The translations under genes were made by a program, and so were the position numbers. The notes beneath the pieces were generated by a model. The model ran no database searches. It was not told the origin of the DNA and saw only the letters and a program-made list of their open reading frames with translations. Positions 7,333 through 14,814 of a stretch of 46,500 nt of DNA are shown here, piece after piece (the stretch's first letter is position 1; the number at the start of each line of letters is the position of its first letter). Where the stretch lies: positions 1-46,500 of IMG/VR virus record IMGVR_UViG_3300031952_005193; one strand, 5' to 3'. The DNA comes from a virus.

Positions 7333-7630
7333 AATCATTAAAAGAACCGCCGGCGGATTCCATTGTTGGGTAGAAACTCCGATCGGCATAATTAAAAAGC
7401 TCTGTAAAGATGTTCCGCAGGATCTGTGGGATATTTTTGAGGGACGGCGAAAAGCGCCGAATCCAATAGATATAATTCGTAATCAGCAAATTGAGAACGA
7501 AAAACTTTCTATTAAGTCGCCATTTCTTCCTTCAGAATCAAAGGTCGCAGAGATTAAAATTAACTGGTGGCAAACATTATGGTTAAAGATAAAAGAGATA
7601 TTCTGGAAGATCTTTGGAATGAAACATTAA
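7316..7630 (+). CDS. hypothetical protein with Trp-rich C-terminus
   Basis: A 104-residue protein of unknown function. The first part (RIIKRTAGGFHCWVETPIGI) looks like a small beta domain. The C-terminus, NWWQTLWLKIKEIFWKIFGM (residues 83-102), is an amphipathic Trp/Ile/Lys-rich helix that could lie on a membrane. An AAAGGTCG copy sits within the reading frame at 7540-7547. The final 52 bases overlap the following gene, more than is usual here, so the last part of this frame may be under dual constraint. Confidence 0.55.
   Translation: MVRIDRIIKRTAGGFHCWVETPIGIIKKLCKDVPQDLWDIFEGRRKAPNPIDIIRNQQIENEKLSIKSPFLPSESKVAEIKINWWQTLWLKIKEIFWKIFGMKH
7540..7547 (+). promoter_or_regulatory. AAAGGTCG motif inside a coding region
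   Basis: An exact copy within the preceding reading frame, beginning 39 bases before the ATG at 7579. The spacing matches the intergenic copies, so it may serve the next gene. A chance hit cannot be excluded. Confidence 0.35.
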
Positions 7631-7854
7631 GAGAGGTAGTCAATTCCGAAGTCAAGATCGCGTTGCTTAAAAAACACAAGCCAGACGATGTAATCTATGA
7701 CAAAATTGAGGTCAAAAGAACCTTTGACGGAAAGCCATATCCTCTAAAAAAAGATTACACGGCCAAGATACTTTTGGAAGATGAGGAAAAGAAGTGGCGC
7801 GGCAATTTGGAAGTGTTGGATACTATTAAAGAATTATTAGGAAAAGAAAAATGA
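7579..7854 (+). CDS. hypothetical early protein
   Basis: A protein of 91 residues from the ATG at 7579; an in-frame GTG at 7567 would add four. It is charged and helical at the N-terminus (VKDKRDILEDLWNETLREVV), with a middle VIYDKIEVKRTFDGKPYPL that looks like a beta hairpin. No family is recognised. It overlaps the preceding gene by 52 bases and the next one by ATGA, placing it in the same operon just before the packaging genes. Confidence 0.6.
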   Translation: MVKDKRDILEDLWNETLREVVNSEVKIALLKKHKPDDVIYDKIEVKRTFDGKPYPLKKDYTAKILLEDEEKKWRGNLEVLDTIKELLGKEK

Positions 7855-8318
7855 CAGACGCTACTGAAATAAAACCTAAATTAGAACTCACAAGAGAAGA
7901 GCATCAGGAACTCCGGATCTACTTTTTCATTGGCAGAAAAAACATTATTGAATTAAGTGTATTTCCTATGCCACCGCAAAAAGAAGAAAAGATTATCTTC
8001 GCATTGGCTTACAAATTAGAAGAAGCGTTTGAAAAAGCAAAACTCAAAGAACAGGGCTTTGCTTTGACTTTTAACGGCCAGAGTATGACGGTGAGGGAAT
8101 TGCTATCTCAATTACAGATTAACGAGGTCGTATCGCCGCCTACCAGCGAAGAACCGGCAAAAATAGAAGAGCCAATCCCACCGGCGCAATTAAACTTTGA
8201 AGAGTTCAGAGCAGGTCTTTTATTTACCGCTAATGAAGATGAGATTGTTTATAAAAATCCGGAAGACAGAGAAACTCTTAAAAGGATAATTGAAACATTA
8301 AAATACGCGCCTAAATAG
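7851..8318 (+). CDS. hypothetical protein before terminase
   Basis: A 155-residue acidic protein. Residues 12-75 contain REEHQELRIYFFIGRKNIIE and a following helix, then a Pro/Glu-rich linker (PPTSEEPAKIEEPIPPAQ, about 105-122) and a short C-terminal domain. The two-domain design with a flexible acidic linker is compatible with a packaging accessory or a regulator. I cannot assign it. It ends 44 bases before the small terminase candidate in a gap that holds no clear signal beyond A/T-rich sequence. Confidence 0.6.
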   Translation: MTDATEIKPKLELTREEHQELRIYFFIGRKNIIELSVFPMPPQKEEKIIFALAYKLEEAFEKAKLKEQGFALTFNGQSMTVRELLSQLQINEVVSPPTSEEPAKIEEPIPPAQLNFEEFRAGLLFTANEDEIVYKNPEDRETLKRIIETLKYAPK

Positions 8319-8362
8319 AATGAACTATTTTCAACTAATTTGAACTACTTTAGTAAGAATCT

Positions 8363-8848
8363 ATGGCAAAACATAAATACAAAAAAGGGCATAAAAAGAC
8401 TGGTGGAAGAAAGAAAGGAACAAAGAATCAAGAAACGATAGCAAAAGAAAAAGCATTGGAAACTTATCAGCAAGAGATGTTGAAACTTCTATTGCCTTTG
8501 GTTAGGTCGCAACAGCAATTAGCGAACGGTTTGGTTGTGGTATTACGGCCCGGATTGGTAAAGAATCAAAAAGGGAAACTTGTTAGATCCGGAGAATTAA
8601 AGCAAGTCAGAGATCCGGACGAAATAGAAGAGTTATTTAACAGCGAGGGCGTTGGAAAAGATTATCATATTGTTTTTGCGAAAGATCCGAATGTCAAAGC
8701 GCTATCTGATATTTTTGATAGAGTATTTGGAAAGCCAAAAGAACAATTAGATATAAATCTTGGTTGGAAAAGAAAGAAGTTAGAGGACATTCAAGACAAG
8801 ATGAATTTGGTTATAGATTTCGTTAGTAGAGAAGCCAAAAGAAAATGA
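8363..8848 (+). CDS. terS: terminase small subunit (putative)
   Basis: A 161-residue protein directly before, and overlapping by four bases, the large terminase. The basic start HKKTGGRKKGTKNQETIAKE is the typical DNA-binding opening of many phage small terminases. The segment KALSDIFDRVFGKPKEQLDI (residues 111-130) is a signature seen in the same group of packaging proteins. The small subunit recognises the packaging site and regulates the motor ATPase. Length fits the family. The assignment relies on the motif plus gene order. Confidence 0.75.
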   Translation: MAKHKYKKGHKKTGGRKKGTKNQETIAKEKALETYQQEMLKLLLPLVRSQQQLANGLVVVLRPGLVKNQKGKLVRSGELKQVRDPDEIEELFNSEGVGKDYHIVFAKDPNVKALSDIFDRVFGKPKEQLDINLGWKRKKLEDIQDKMNLVIDFVSREAKRK

Positions 8849-10446
8849 CAAATACTTTATACCCTTCTTTCCTATATCCGAAATTCGCTTTTGATTCCAA
8901 AGGTGATTTTATTGATTGGGATTATAGCCAACAGCAATTAAGATCTTTGATTTTTAACGAAGAGCAGGCGATCCAAACAGATCCGGCTTGGTTAATGGCC
9001 AGAGAGGTTTTTGTTCAAGATGAGAAGCCGTTTGAATTAAGTCCCGGAGAATTGGAAATCTTTAAGTTGATCATCGGCAGGACCTACAAGAGATCAGTCG
9101 TTCTTTGCTCAACTCAATACGGAAAGACATTGACCATAGCCAGAGGAATTTTAGTCAGAATAGCCAACCGAGCCGAAGAATGGTTGATAATCGTGCCTGA
9201 TGTGAAGCGCGGCAAGATTCTTTTGAATTATATTATTAAGGACACGGCCGAGAATGATTATTTCAAAGACAAACTGATCGGGGTGAAAATGGAAGATCGC
9301 ACGGCTTTGGAAAGATTGCTGGAAGAGAGAAGCAAACTTAAACTGACTTATCAAATAATTGAAAAAGAAAAAACAAGGTATTCGTCAATAGAAATCGTTT
9401 CAGCAGACGCGAGAAGAAGAACAGATACCATCAATTCCATTATGGGTTTTGGCGGAAGGAATATAATCTTTGATGAAGCGCCTTTGACAGATGACGAGGT
9501 AGATGCCGGTGTGTTCAGAATGATAGCAGGAAAAGGCGAAGATACTTTTCTGGTTAAAATCGGCAATCCTTTTTACAGAAATCATTTCTTAAAAGATTGG
9601 CGAAATCCGAACTATATGAAAATTTGGATTGATTACCGGATAGGTTTGGCAGACGGCAGATACAATGAGGAGTTTATTAACGAAGCGAAATTAAAACCGA
9701 AGTTTGATGTTTTGTTTGAATGTAAATTTCCGTCAGAGGAAGCGATAGATACTTTGGGTTGGTCGCCATTAATTACTCAAACGGAATTGGAACAAGCGAT
9801 GACAGATGATTTTAATCCTTTTGGCTTTCCAGCAATGGGCGGAGATCCGGCAGACGAAGGCGAGAATGAAAGCGTGATAGTAGTCAGATGGCGCAATGTG
9901 GCGAAGATAGATTTTGCTTCTAATAAAATCGCACTGATGGAATTTTGCGGAAAGATGGCCCAGACGATTGATCGCTATAAAATTGATGTGAGAACTTGCT
10001 CGGCAGATAAAGTGGGAGTTGGCGCTATGATCCCGGCCGAAATGAAACAGATAGGCAAACCAATTCAAGGAGTTAATGTCGGTGAGGTTTGCGAAAGTCC
10101 GGAGAATCAAGTTCAGTTTATAAATAAAAGAGCAGAGTTTTCTTGGGCCGTAAGAGAGTGGATTAAAAGCGGTGGAAGATTGTTGCGAGATCCAAGATGG
10201 TATCAGTTATTGAATATCAAATACAAAGAAGATCTCAAACGCAGATTAAGAATTATGCCGAAGGCCGATATGAGAAAGCAGGGGATCGCCAGTCCGGACG
10301 CTTTTGACGCTTTGCTTTTAACCTTTGCGCGGCCGCAGATTTATTATACAAAGACCATCGCAGAGGAATTTTTTGAAAAGAAAATGCGAGGGCAATCGCA
10401 GAAGAAAAGGCCCAAAGATAAACCTTTTAAGATGACCGGATATTAA
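8845..10446 (+). CDS. terL: terminase large subunit
   Basis: A 533-residue packaging motor. The ATPase half has a Walker-A-like CSTQYGKT with K94, and Walker B NIIFDEAP with D210 and catalytic E211. The nuclease half has MGGDPADEGENE with D334, SADKVG with D388 and SPDAFDAL with D485 and D488, which are the acidic residues of the RNase-H-like nuclease fold that cuts concatemers. Walker A is atypical (C-S-T-Q-Y-G-K-T), as in other large terminases. It follows the small terminase by ATGA overlap and precedes a zinc-ribbon gene and the portal, the usual order. Confidence 0.95.
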   Translation: MTNTLYPSFLYPKFAFDSKGDFIDWDYSQQQLRSLIFNEEQAIQTDPAWLMAREVFVQDEKPFELSPGELEIFKLIIGRTYKRSVVLCSTQYGKTLTIARGILVRIANRAEEWLIIVPDVKRGKILLNYIIKDTAENDYFKDKLIGVKMEDRTALERLLEERSKLKLTYQIIEKEKTRYSSIEIVSADARRRTDTINSIMGFGGRNIIFDEAPLTDDEVDAGVFRMIAGKGEDTFLVKIGNPFYRNHFLKDWRNPNYMKIWIDYRIGLADGRYNEEFINEAKLKPKFDVLFECKFPSEEAIDTLGWSPLITQTELEQAMTDDFNPFGFPAMGGDPADEGENESVIVVRWRNVAKIDFASNKIALMEFCGKMAQTIDRYKIDVRTCSADKVGVGAMIPAEMKQIGKPIQGVNVGEVCESPENQVQFINKRAEFSWAVREWIKSGGRLLRDPRWYQLLNIKYKEDLKRRLRIMPKADMRKQGIASPDAFDALLLTFARPQIYYTKTIAEEFFEKKMRGQSQKKRPKDKPFKMTGY

Positions 10447-10450
10447 ATCT

Positions 10451-10678
10451 ATGCCGCAACAAAAAGTAATTCCAAGTTTTGTTATCAAATGCCCGAAGTG
10501 TAAAGTGCCGTTTCTTAAAATTTATCCTAACGGTGATCAAACATTTCTAAAATGGTATGATGGCAAAATGAATTTGACTTTTTGTCGCGGAATTTATGAG
10601 ATTATTTGTTTCAAATGCAATACAAAGATAGATGTGATGCAACAGCTATTGACAAGTATCTTTGATACCTTAAAATAA
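10451..10678 (+). CDS. zinc-ribbon protein
   Basis: A 75-residue protein with two cysteine pairs: CPKC at residues 14-17 and CFKC near residue 57, separated by about 40 residues that include LKIYPNGDQTFLKWYDGKMN and a further Cys in TFCRG. This is a zinc ribbon (treble-clef or rubredoxin-like knuckles). It lies between terminase and portal, directly before a terminator-like structure. The role could be DNA or RNA contact during packaging, or Com-like regulation as in phage Mu, where a small zinc-finger protein controls expression. That parallel is inference only. Confidence 0.7.
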   Translation: MPQQKVIPSFVIKCPKCKVPFLKIYPNGDQTFLKWYDGKMNLTFCRGIYEIICFKCNTKIDVMQQLLTSIFDTLK

Positions 10679-10689
10679 AGTAATAGGCA

Positions 10690-10752
10690 GATCTCGTTTT
10701 AAGCCGAGATCAATCAATCCCTCGTGGGAACTGATTGGTTTCGGCTTTTTTT
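10690..10752 (+). terminator. bistable hairpin: intrinsic terminator with competing upstream stem
   Basis: The 5' arm at 10701-10716 (AAGCCGAGATCAATCA) pairs with 10732-10747 over 16 base pairs including two G-U pairs. The pairing encloses a second small stem TCCC-TCGT-GGGA at 10718-10729 and is followed by a T run to 10752. This is a strong intrinsic terminator form. The bases GATCTCG at 10690-10696 can instead pair with CGAGATC at 10705-10711, which uses part of the terminator's 5' arm. The two structures exclude each other, as in attenuators. The element divides terminase genes from head genes. Confidence 0.75.
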
Positions 10753-10758
10753 GTTGAG

Positions 10759-10902
10759 ATGAAAATAAATGAGGTTCAATTCAAAGAGAAAATAAAGAGA
10801 GATGTCCAAAACTATTTTAAGAAAAATAGAAAAAAAATGATAAAAGAACTTAACCAAAGAGCTAAAAATTTATTATGGCTGCTGAAACAAAACCAAAAGT
10901 AG
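10759..10902 (+). CDS. 47-residue basic micro-protein
   Basis: A short frame beginning just after the terminator and overlapping the portal start by 28 bases. It encodes a helical peptide with about 40 percent Lys/Arg (for example QFKEKIKRDVQNYFKKNRKK). It covers most of the 122 bases between terminator and portal. It might bind nucleic acid or be a leader peptide for the portal gene. In so A-rich a sequence a Lys-rich ORF is easily produced by chance, so support is limited. Confidence 0.4.
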   Translation: MKINEVQFKEKIKRDVQNYFKKNRKKMIKELNQRAKNLLWLLKQNQK

Positions 10903-12830
10903 AATCGGAAATATACATTCCAACCGTAGAACAAAAAAAAGAACTTGATTTTGTCTATGGCGAAGTTGATTTAATGATCAAGGAGAGGAATAAAACATAT
11001 CGCCAATTTAACAATCGGACATTAATACCATTCGTAGACGATTCTGAAAAAAGAGTTCAGGGATATGTGCCGGGCAGGGAAGAGCAGGATAAGGAAGAGT
11101 GGCAATCAAATGTTTTTAATCAATCAACGCGCAACAAATTGAAAGCATTAGTTGCTGCTGTTGCTAATACTCCACCGAGCCTCAAATATAGAGCCGTCAG
11201 TTTAAAAGACGGCGGTTTGGATTTAAGAAGGGCGGAAATAATGAAAAATTTAGTCCAGCACTCGCGCTACAAAGCCAATCCTGAAACAGAGATCTTCTGG
11301 GAAGCGTGGACCTGCGCAACGCAAGGAACTGTATTGAAGTACGATGGCTATTTGAAAACAAAATACAAAAGGAAATTTATTAAAAGTTATAATCTGATCA
11401 ACGGCAATTTAACATTTGAAGAAAAAGAAGTTGTGGTCAACGACGAGTGCGTTGATATTTTAGTTCCGATTTCAGAATTATTCATTAAAGATTTTTACAT
11501 CCACGATATTCAAGAGCAACCGGCGATCGCTTGGATCAGGTATTTGGATAAAGAGGCCTGCGAGCAGGAGTTCGGGCAGTTTGCAAATTGGCATTGGGTT
11601 TTAGAAAAATCAAAAGTTGGCGATTATCAATCTGAGACTGAAACATTTTTCTACAAGAAATGGAAAAACCGAGTGGAATCGGAAAACGATTACGAAGTTG
11701 TTAAATACTACAATCGTTTCAAGGATAAGTATGACATTGTGATCAATGGAGTTCTGCTTTTAGAAGCGCCAATGCTCTGGGGAAGGAAAGACAAAGTGTA
11801 TCCTTTTTCAAAAGCTATTTTTGAACCCTTTTCAGGAAGGTCGTTTTTCTACGGAAACTCTTTGCCAAACGCCAATATGGATGTTCAAGATACCATCAAC
11901 ACTCTTTACAATATGTCTTTGGATAAAACCTACCGATCAATGAATCCACCTTTGCTGGCCGGAATTAAAAACAAAGATTTATTAGAGATGGAAAACGAAA
12001 GGATCGGAATGGAGAACACGATTTATGTGGAAGATGTCAATCAGGTTGTCTATCAGAAAATACCCGGCATAACCGATTCTGAAATGGCAATGATAAAATG
12101 GGTGGCGCAAGGAATGGATCTCGGAACAGTTGATATTAACCAGCAAGGGATTGCTGGCAGAGGCGTTACGGCCAGAGAGATCGTGATCGCCAACGAGAGC
12201 GCCAAGAAACTGAAAGGAATCTTCTTTATGTCTTTGACGGATCTCTGGATTCAGAAAACAAAATTAAGATTTTTGAATATCTTACAGAATTACACTCAAC
12301 CCCAAATTGAAGAAATCATCGGCCCAGAAGGAACTAAAACTCTAAAAGAGAGCTTTAGAAAGTTCTTGGTTGAAGGCAGCGAATTTCCTGACGGCTCTAC
12401 TGGAACTTTAGAAATACAAATAGTAAAAAGTGCAAATGAACTTCCGAACCAAGCCGAGTTGGATATCCAAGAAGAGAAGATGAGATTACAGGGAAGAAAA
12501 TATGAAAAGATCGCAATGACTTCCGACTATATTGACAATTATGAATATGATGTTCAGGTAATTTCAGAAAGTTTATATCAAAAAGACAGTGCCGAAGCGC
12601 AAGCAGTTTTCCAAGAGAAATTGAAGATAATGATGATGGCTTTCCCTCAAATTTACAATTCCAATCAAGATGTTTTATTTGACGATATGTGTAATGCCTA
12701 CGGAGATGACAAAACCAAATATAATTTAACACCACCTGTTCCTATTGCGCCGGAAGTGCCACTTGAAACAAAACCAAAAGAAAAGGTTGGCGCAGGCGCT
12801 GGCGGATTATCGCCAATGAAACCTGTCTAA
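10875..12830 (+). CDS. portal protein
   Basis: A 651-residue protein, the size and position of a podovirus portal, which forms the dodecameric DNA channel at the capsid vertex. The N-terminal third contains NVFNQSTRNKLKALVAAVAN, typical of the portal wing. The middle has FEPFSGRSFFYGNSLPNANM, then a DVQDTINTLYNMSLDKTYRS helix and an AGRGVTAREIVIAN stretch, all characteristic of P22- and N4-type portals. The C-terminus is Pro/Lys-rich and probably flexible. It follows the terminase module and precedes scaffold and capsid. The stop is fused to an AAAGGTCG motif. Confidence 0.88.
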   Translation: MAAETKPKVESEIYIPTVEQKKELDFVYGEVDLMIKERNKTYRQFNNRTLIPFVDDSEKRVQGYVPGREEQDKEEWQSNVFNQSTRNKLKALVAAVANTPPSLKYRAVSLKDGGLDLRRAEIMKNLVQHSRYKANPETEIFWEAWTCATQGTVLKYDGYLKTKYKRKFIKSYNLINGNLTFEEKEVVVNDECVDILVPISELFIKDFYIHDIQEQPAIAWIRYLDKEACEQEFGQFANWHWVLEKSKVGDYQSETETFFYKKWKNRVESENDYEVVKYYNRFKDKYDIVINGVLLLEAPMLWGRKDKVYPFSKAIFEPFSGRSFFYGNSLPNANMDVQDTINTLYNMSLDKTYRSMNPPLLAGIKNKDLLEMENERIGMENTIYVEDVNQVVYQKIPGITDSEMAMIKWVAQGMDLGTVDINQQGIAGRGVTAREIVIANESAKKLKGIFFMSLTDLWIQKTKLRFLNILQNYTQPQIEEIIGPEGTKTLKESFRKFLVEGSEFPDGSTGTLEIQIVKSANELPNQAELDIQEEKMRLQGRKYEKIAMTSDYIDNYEYDVQVISESLYQKDSAEAQAVFQEKLKIMMMAFPQIYNSNQDVLFDDMCNAYGDDKTKYNLTPPVPIAPEVPLETKPKEKVGAGAGGLSPMKPV

Positions 12831-12837
12831 AAGGTCG
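12830..12837 (+). promoter_or_regulatory. AAAGGTCG intergenic motif, copy 2
   Basis: The motif overlaps the portal stop codon (TAAAAGGTCG) and begins only 16 bases before the ATG at 12846. This short spacing resembles a start-associated element more than a promoter. Confidence 0.6.
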
Positions 12838-12845
12838 GCTAACTT

Positions 12846-13172
12846 ATGAGAAATTTTTTAATCAAAATTTTATTTCGGCTTATTAAAGTTCCGATAGCAT
12901 ATGATCCGTATGATAATGAAAGAGTAAAAGATTGGCTCGGTTTGCAATATCCGTTAAAAGAATTTCAAGATTACATTGCTGCCAGAAATCTTTATATTCT
13001 GCAAATGTTAGGGGAAGGAGTGATAAGAGATGATGATTATATGATCCTTGTTGGTCAACGATTAGAGTTAAACAGATTACTCAATGAAGCTAAAACGAAT
13101 TTTAGAAAAGCCGAGAAAGAAAGAAATAGAAAGAAAAAACAAAATGAAGCTCTTAAAAAGCAAAAAAGTTAA
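12846..13172 (+). CDS. hypothetical head-module protein
   Basis: A 108-residue protein with a hydrophobic, basic N-terminus (NFLIKILFRLIKVPIAYDPY) that could contact a membrane, and a highly charged helical C-terminus (residues 82-108, Lys-rich). The middle VKDWLGLQYPLKEFQDYIAA followed by another helix suggests a small helical domain. No family is recognised. The place between portal and scaffold is often taken by small minor head proteins. It starts right after the AAAGGTCG motif. Confidence 0.6.
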   Translation: MRNFLIKILFRLIKVPIAYDPYDNERVKDWLGLQYPLKEFQDYIAARNLYILQMLGEGVIRDDDYMILVGQRLELNRLLNEAKTNFRKAEKERNRKKKQNEALKKQKS

Positions 13173-13593
13173 TATCGCAATTTGCTGGAACTCTTTAAGG
13201 AGTATGCCACCCAAAGAATTTCCATCAATCACAGAATTGGAAGCTACCACCGCGATCCTTGAAACATTACAAGAGCCAATTCCAGAATTTGTAAAATCGG
13301 TTAAAGACGGAGATCAGATGACTGATGACATTGTTACCGGCAAAATAAAAAATGAAGAGATAGATAAAAAGAGAGCCGAGTATTTCAAAGAAAGTTCAAA
13401 ACTTGAATTAGAGAAAGGGCAGGAAGAAGTAACGGTAGGGTTTGAGAACGAGGAGTTTAACACTTTTTTTCAGCAATTTGAGAGATGGGGAAGGTTATGG
13501 TTTATAAAATTAGAGGTATTCTTGGAATTTAGAAAGGATATGTGTGCTACCAATTCAGCGCCAAATATAAAAGAAGAGGCGCAAAAAAAGTAA
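13144..13593 (+). CDS. hypothetical head-module protein
   Basis: A protein of 149 residues if it starts at the ATG at 13144, which has the A-rich leader usual here but overlaps the previous gene by 29 bases. The ATG at 13204 (MPPKEFPSITELEATT) avoids overlap and also has an AAGGAG one base upstream, too close to act normally. The body is acidic and helical (FVKSVKDGDQMTDDIVTGKI, KKRAEYFKESSKLELEKGQE) and ends with an aromatic segment FFQQFERWGRLWFIK. The function is unknown. A minor capsid or scaffold accessory would fit the position. Confidence 0.55.
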   Translation: MKLLKSKKVNIAICWNSLRSMPPKEFPSITELEATTAILETLQEPIPEFVKSVKDGDQMTDDIVTGKIKNEEIDKKRAEYFKESSKLELEKGQEEVTVGFENEEFNTFFQQFERWGRLWFIKLEVFLEFRKDMCATNSAPNIKEEAQKK

Positions 13594-13611
13594 ATTAACA
13601 ATTAAATTACG

Positions 13612-13707
13612 CAGAAGTCAGGGACTTCTACCTGTCCATCAGGAGGGGGTGGACAGATAGAAGTCCCCAGTCGGGACTTCTTCCGTAAGGGTGCGAGGAC
13701 TGCGCAC
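13612..13707 (+). ncRNA. structured leader element with competing stems
   Basis: This occupies the 137-base gap before the scaffold gene. The main hairpin pairs GGGACTTCTA (13621-13630) with TAGAAGTCCC (13658-13667), then CTGTCCA (13632-13638) with TGGACAG (13650-13656), around a loop containing AGGAGGGGG. The second arm TAGAAGTCCC can also pair with GGGACTTCT at 13673-13681 around a five-base loop. AGAAGTC at 13613-13619 can pair with GACTTCT in the first arm. CAGTC (13668-13672) and GTGCG (13691-13695) have crossing partners at 13698-13702 and 13703-13707. An AAAGGTC motif follows. Confidence 0.7.
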
Positions 13708-13714
13708 TTAAAAT

Positions 13715-13721
13715 AAAGGTC
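13715..13721 (+). promoter_or_regulatory. AAAGGTC motif, copy 3 (ends in T rather than G)
   Basis: The motif begins 16 bases before the ATG at 13731, directly downstream of the structured element. The remaining leader is TTAAAAATT. Confidence 0.5.
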
Positions 13722-13730
13722 TTAAAAATT

Positions 13731-14393
13731 ATGGCAGAAGAAAAAAAAGATCTAAAAGATGGTGGAGAAAAAACCACCAAAGAGGTTGATCTCTCTAAAA
13801 AGAAACCTACCGGCTCTGGAACTGGTGATCAAAAGCCAGAAGAAAAGGTAGAAGTTTCCAAGTCCGAGTTGGAACAACTCCGGAAAGATGCTGGGTTAAA
13901 GGAGAACTACCGTCAAGGTATTATCCGCATTAACAAAGCCAGAGGTCTAATCCTTCCGGGGTCAGAAACCGAAGAGCCGCCAACAAAGAAAGAAGAGGAA
14001 GAACTTGATGAGTTCGGCGAACCCATCAAGAAAAAGAAAACGGAAGAGTTCGTTACGAAAAAAGAACTCGCGAAAATGGAAGAAAAGAAGGCCATCGCAG
14101 AGGCGTGTAAGAATGACGAGATCGCCGAGAACTGGGTTGACATTGTGGTCTTTTATGTGCCGCCAAAGGACGCTTCCTACGAAACAAAGTTGGAAGCTAT
14201 CCAAAAAGCACACAAGCTATGGCGCGCAGATAAGGGCCTAACTGACAAACCAGCAGACGATCAAGGCAAGAAAGACACGGCCGAGCTGGCAGGCGATAAG
14301 GGATTAAACAAGGGCAAGGAAAAAACCGATCAGCAACCAGAGAAAAAATCTATCCTTCCAAAGAAGGAAAAGATGACTGATTGGTATAAGTAA
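13731..14393 (+). CDS. capsid scaffolding protein (putative)
   Basis: A 220-residue protein, extremely rich in Lys and Glu and low in hydrophobic residues. It looks mostly helical or disordered, as capsid scaffolds are. A central segment (about 40-70) reads SKSELEQLRKDAGLKENYRQ, a coiled-coil candidate; residues 90-125 are an E/K block. The C-terminal 30 residues are basic (KSILPKKEKMTDWYK), like the capsid-binding tails of phage scaffolds. It stands two genes before the major capsid protein, the usual scaffold position. There is no protease motif. Confidence 0.65.
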   Translation: MAEEKKDLKDGGEKTTKEVDLSKKKPTGSGTGDQKPEEKVEVSKSELEQLRKDAGLKENYRQGIIRINKARGLILPGSETEEPPTKKEEEELDEFGEPIKKKKTEEFVTKKELAKMEEKKAIAEACKNDEIAENWVDIVVFYVPPKDASYETKLEAIQKAHKLWRADKGLTDKPADDQGKKDTAELAGDKGLNKGKEKTDQQPEKKSILPKKEKMTDWYK

Positions 14394-14406
14394 GAACTAA
14401 CAAAAA

Positions 14407-14808
14407 ATGTTCACACCATTAAGATACGAATCAGGGAAGATGATGAAGTTGCCTTTGGCTATCAGTCAAACGATAGTTAAAGGGACTGCGTTGGTTTGGG
14501 CGAGTGGATACCTTTCAATAGGGACGACTACTTCTACCGATGTTCGTTTCGTTGCGATGGAAGATGTAACTACAAGTGCTTCAGAGCATACTGAAATCTT
14601 GGTTCTTCCAGTAGAAGGTGTTGAATTTGAAGTCGGGTGCGATGGCGTTGTTTCTATCGTTGATAGAGGCACATACGCCGATCTGGCCACAGGTGCTACG
14701 ATCAACCCCGATCTTTCAAGTTACGATGCTTTTTACATCAGCGAGATTGTCGGAACAGAGGAAGTTTCAACTACGGTGCGAGGACATTTTGTTCACGCTT
14801 TAGAATAA
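14407..14808 (+). CDS. head decoration protein (DUF2190-like)
   Basis: A 133-residue beta-rich protein immediately before the major capsid gene. The pattern is a glycine/threonine-rich barrel: ISQTIVKGTALVWASGYLSI, then DVRFVAMEDVTTSASEHTEI, and a C-terminal VGTEEVSTTVRGHFVHAL. This is the layout of small decoration or head-stabilising proteins placed next to capsid genes (DUF2190 and lambda gpD-like trimers). They bind outside the shell and reinforce it. Exact family membership is inferred from overall pattern and position. Confidence 0.7.
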   Translation: MFTPLRYESGKMMKLPLAISQTIVKGTALVWASGYLSIGTTTSTDVRFVAMEDVTTSASEHTEILVLPVEGVEFEVGCDGVVSIVDRGTYADLATGATINPDLSSYDAFYISEIVGTEEVSTTVRGHFVHALE

Positions 14809-14814
14809 ACACCT

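Noticed and set aside
7567-7581. GTG start at 7567 for the gene ending at 7854
   Set aside because: The ATG at 7579 has the usual ATTATGG context and reduces the overlap with the preceding gene.
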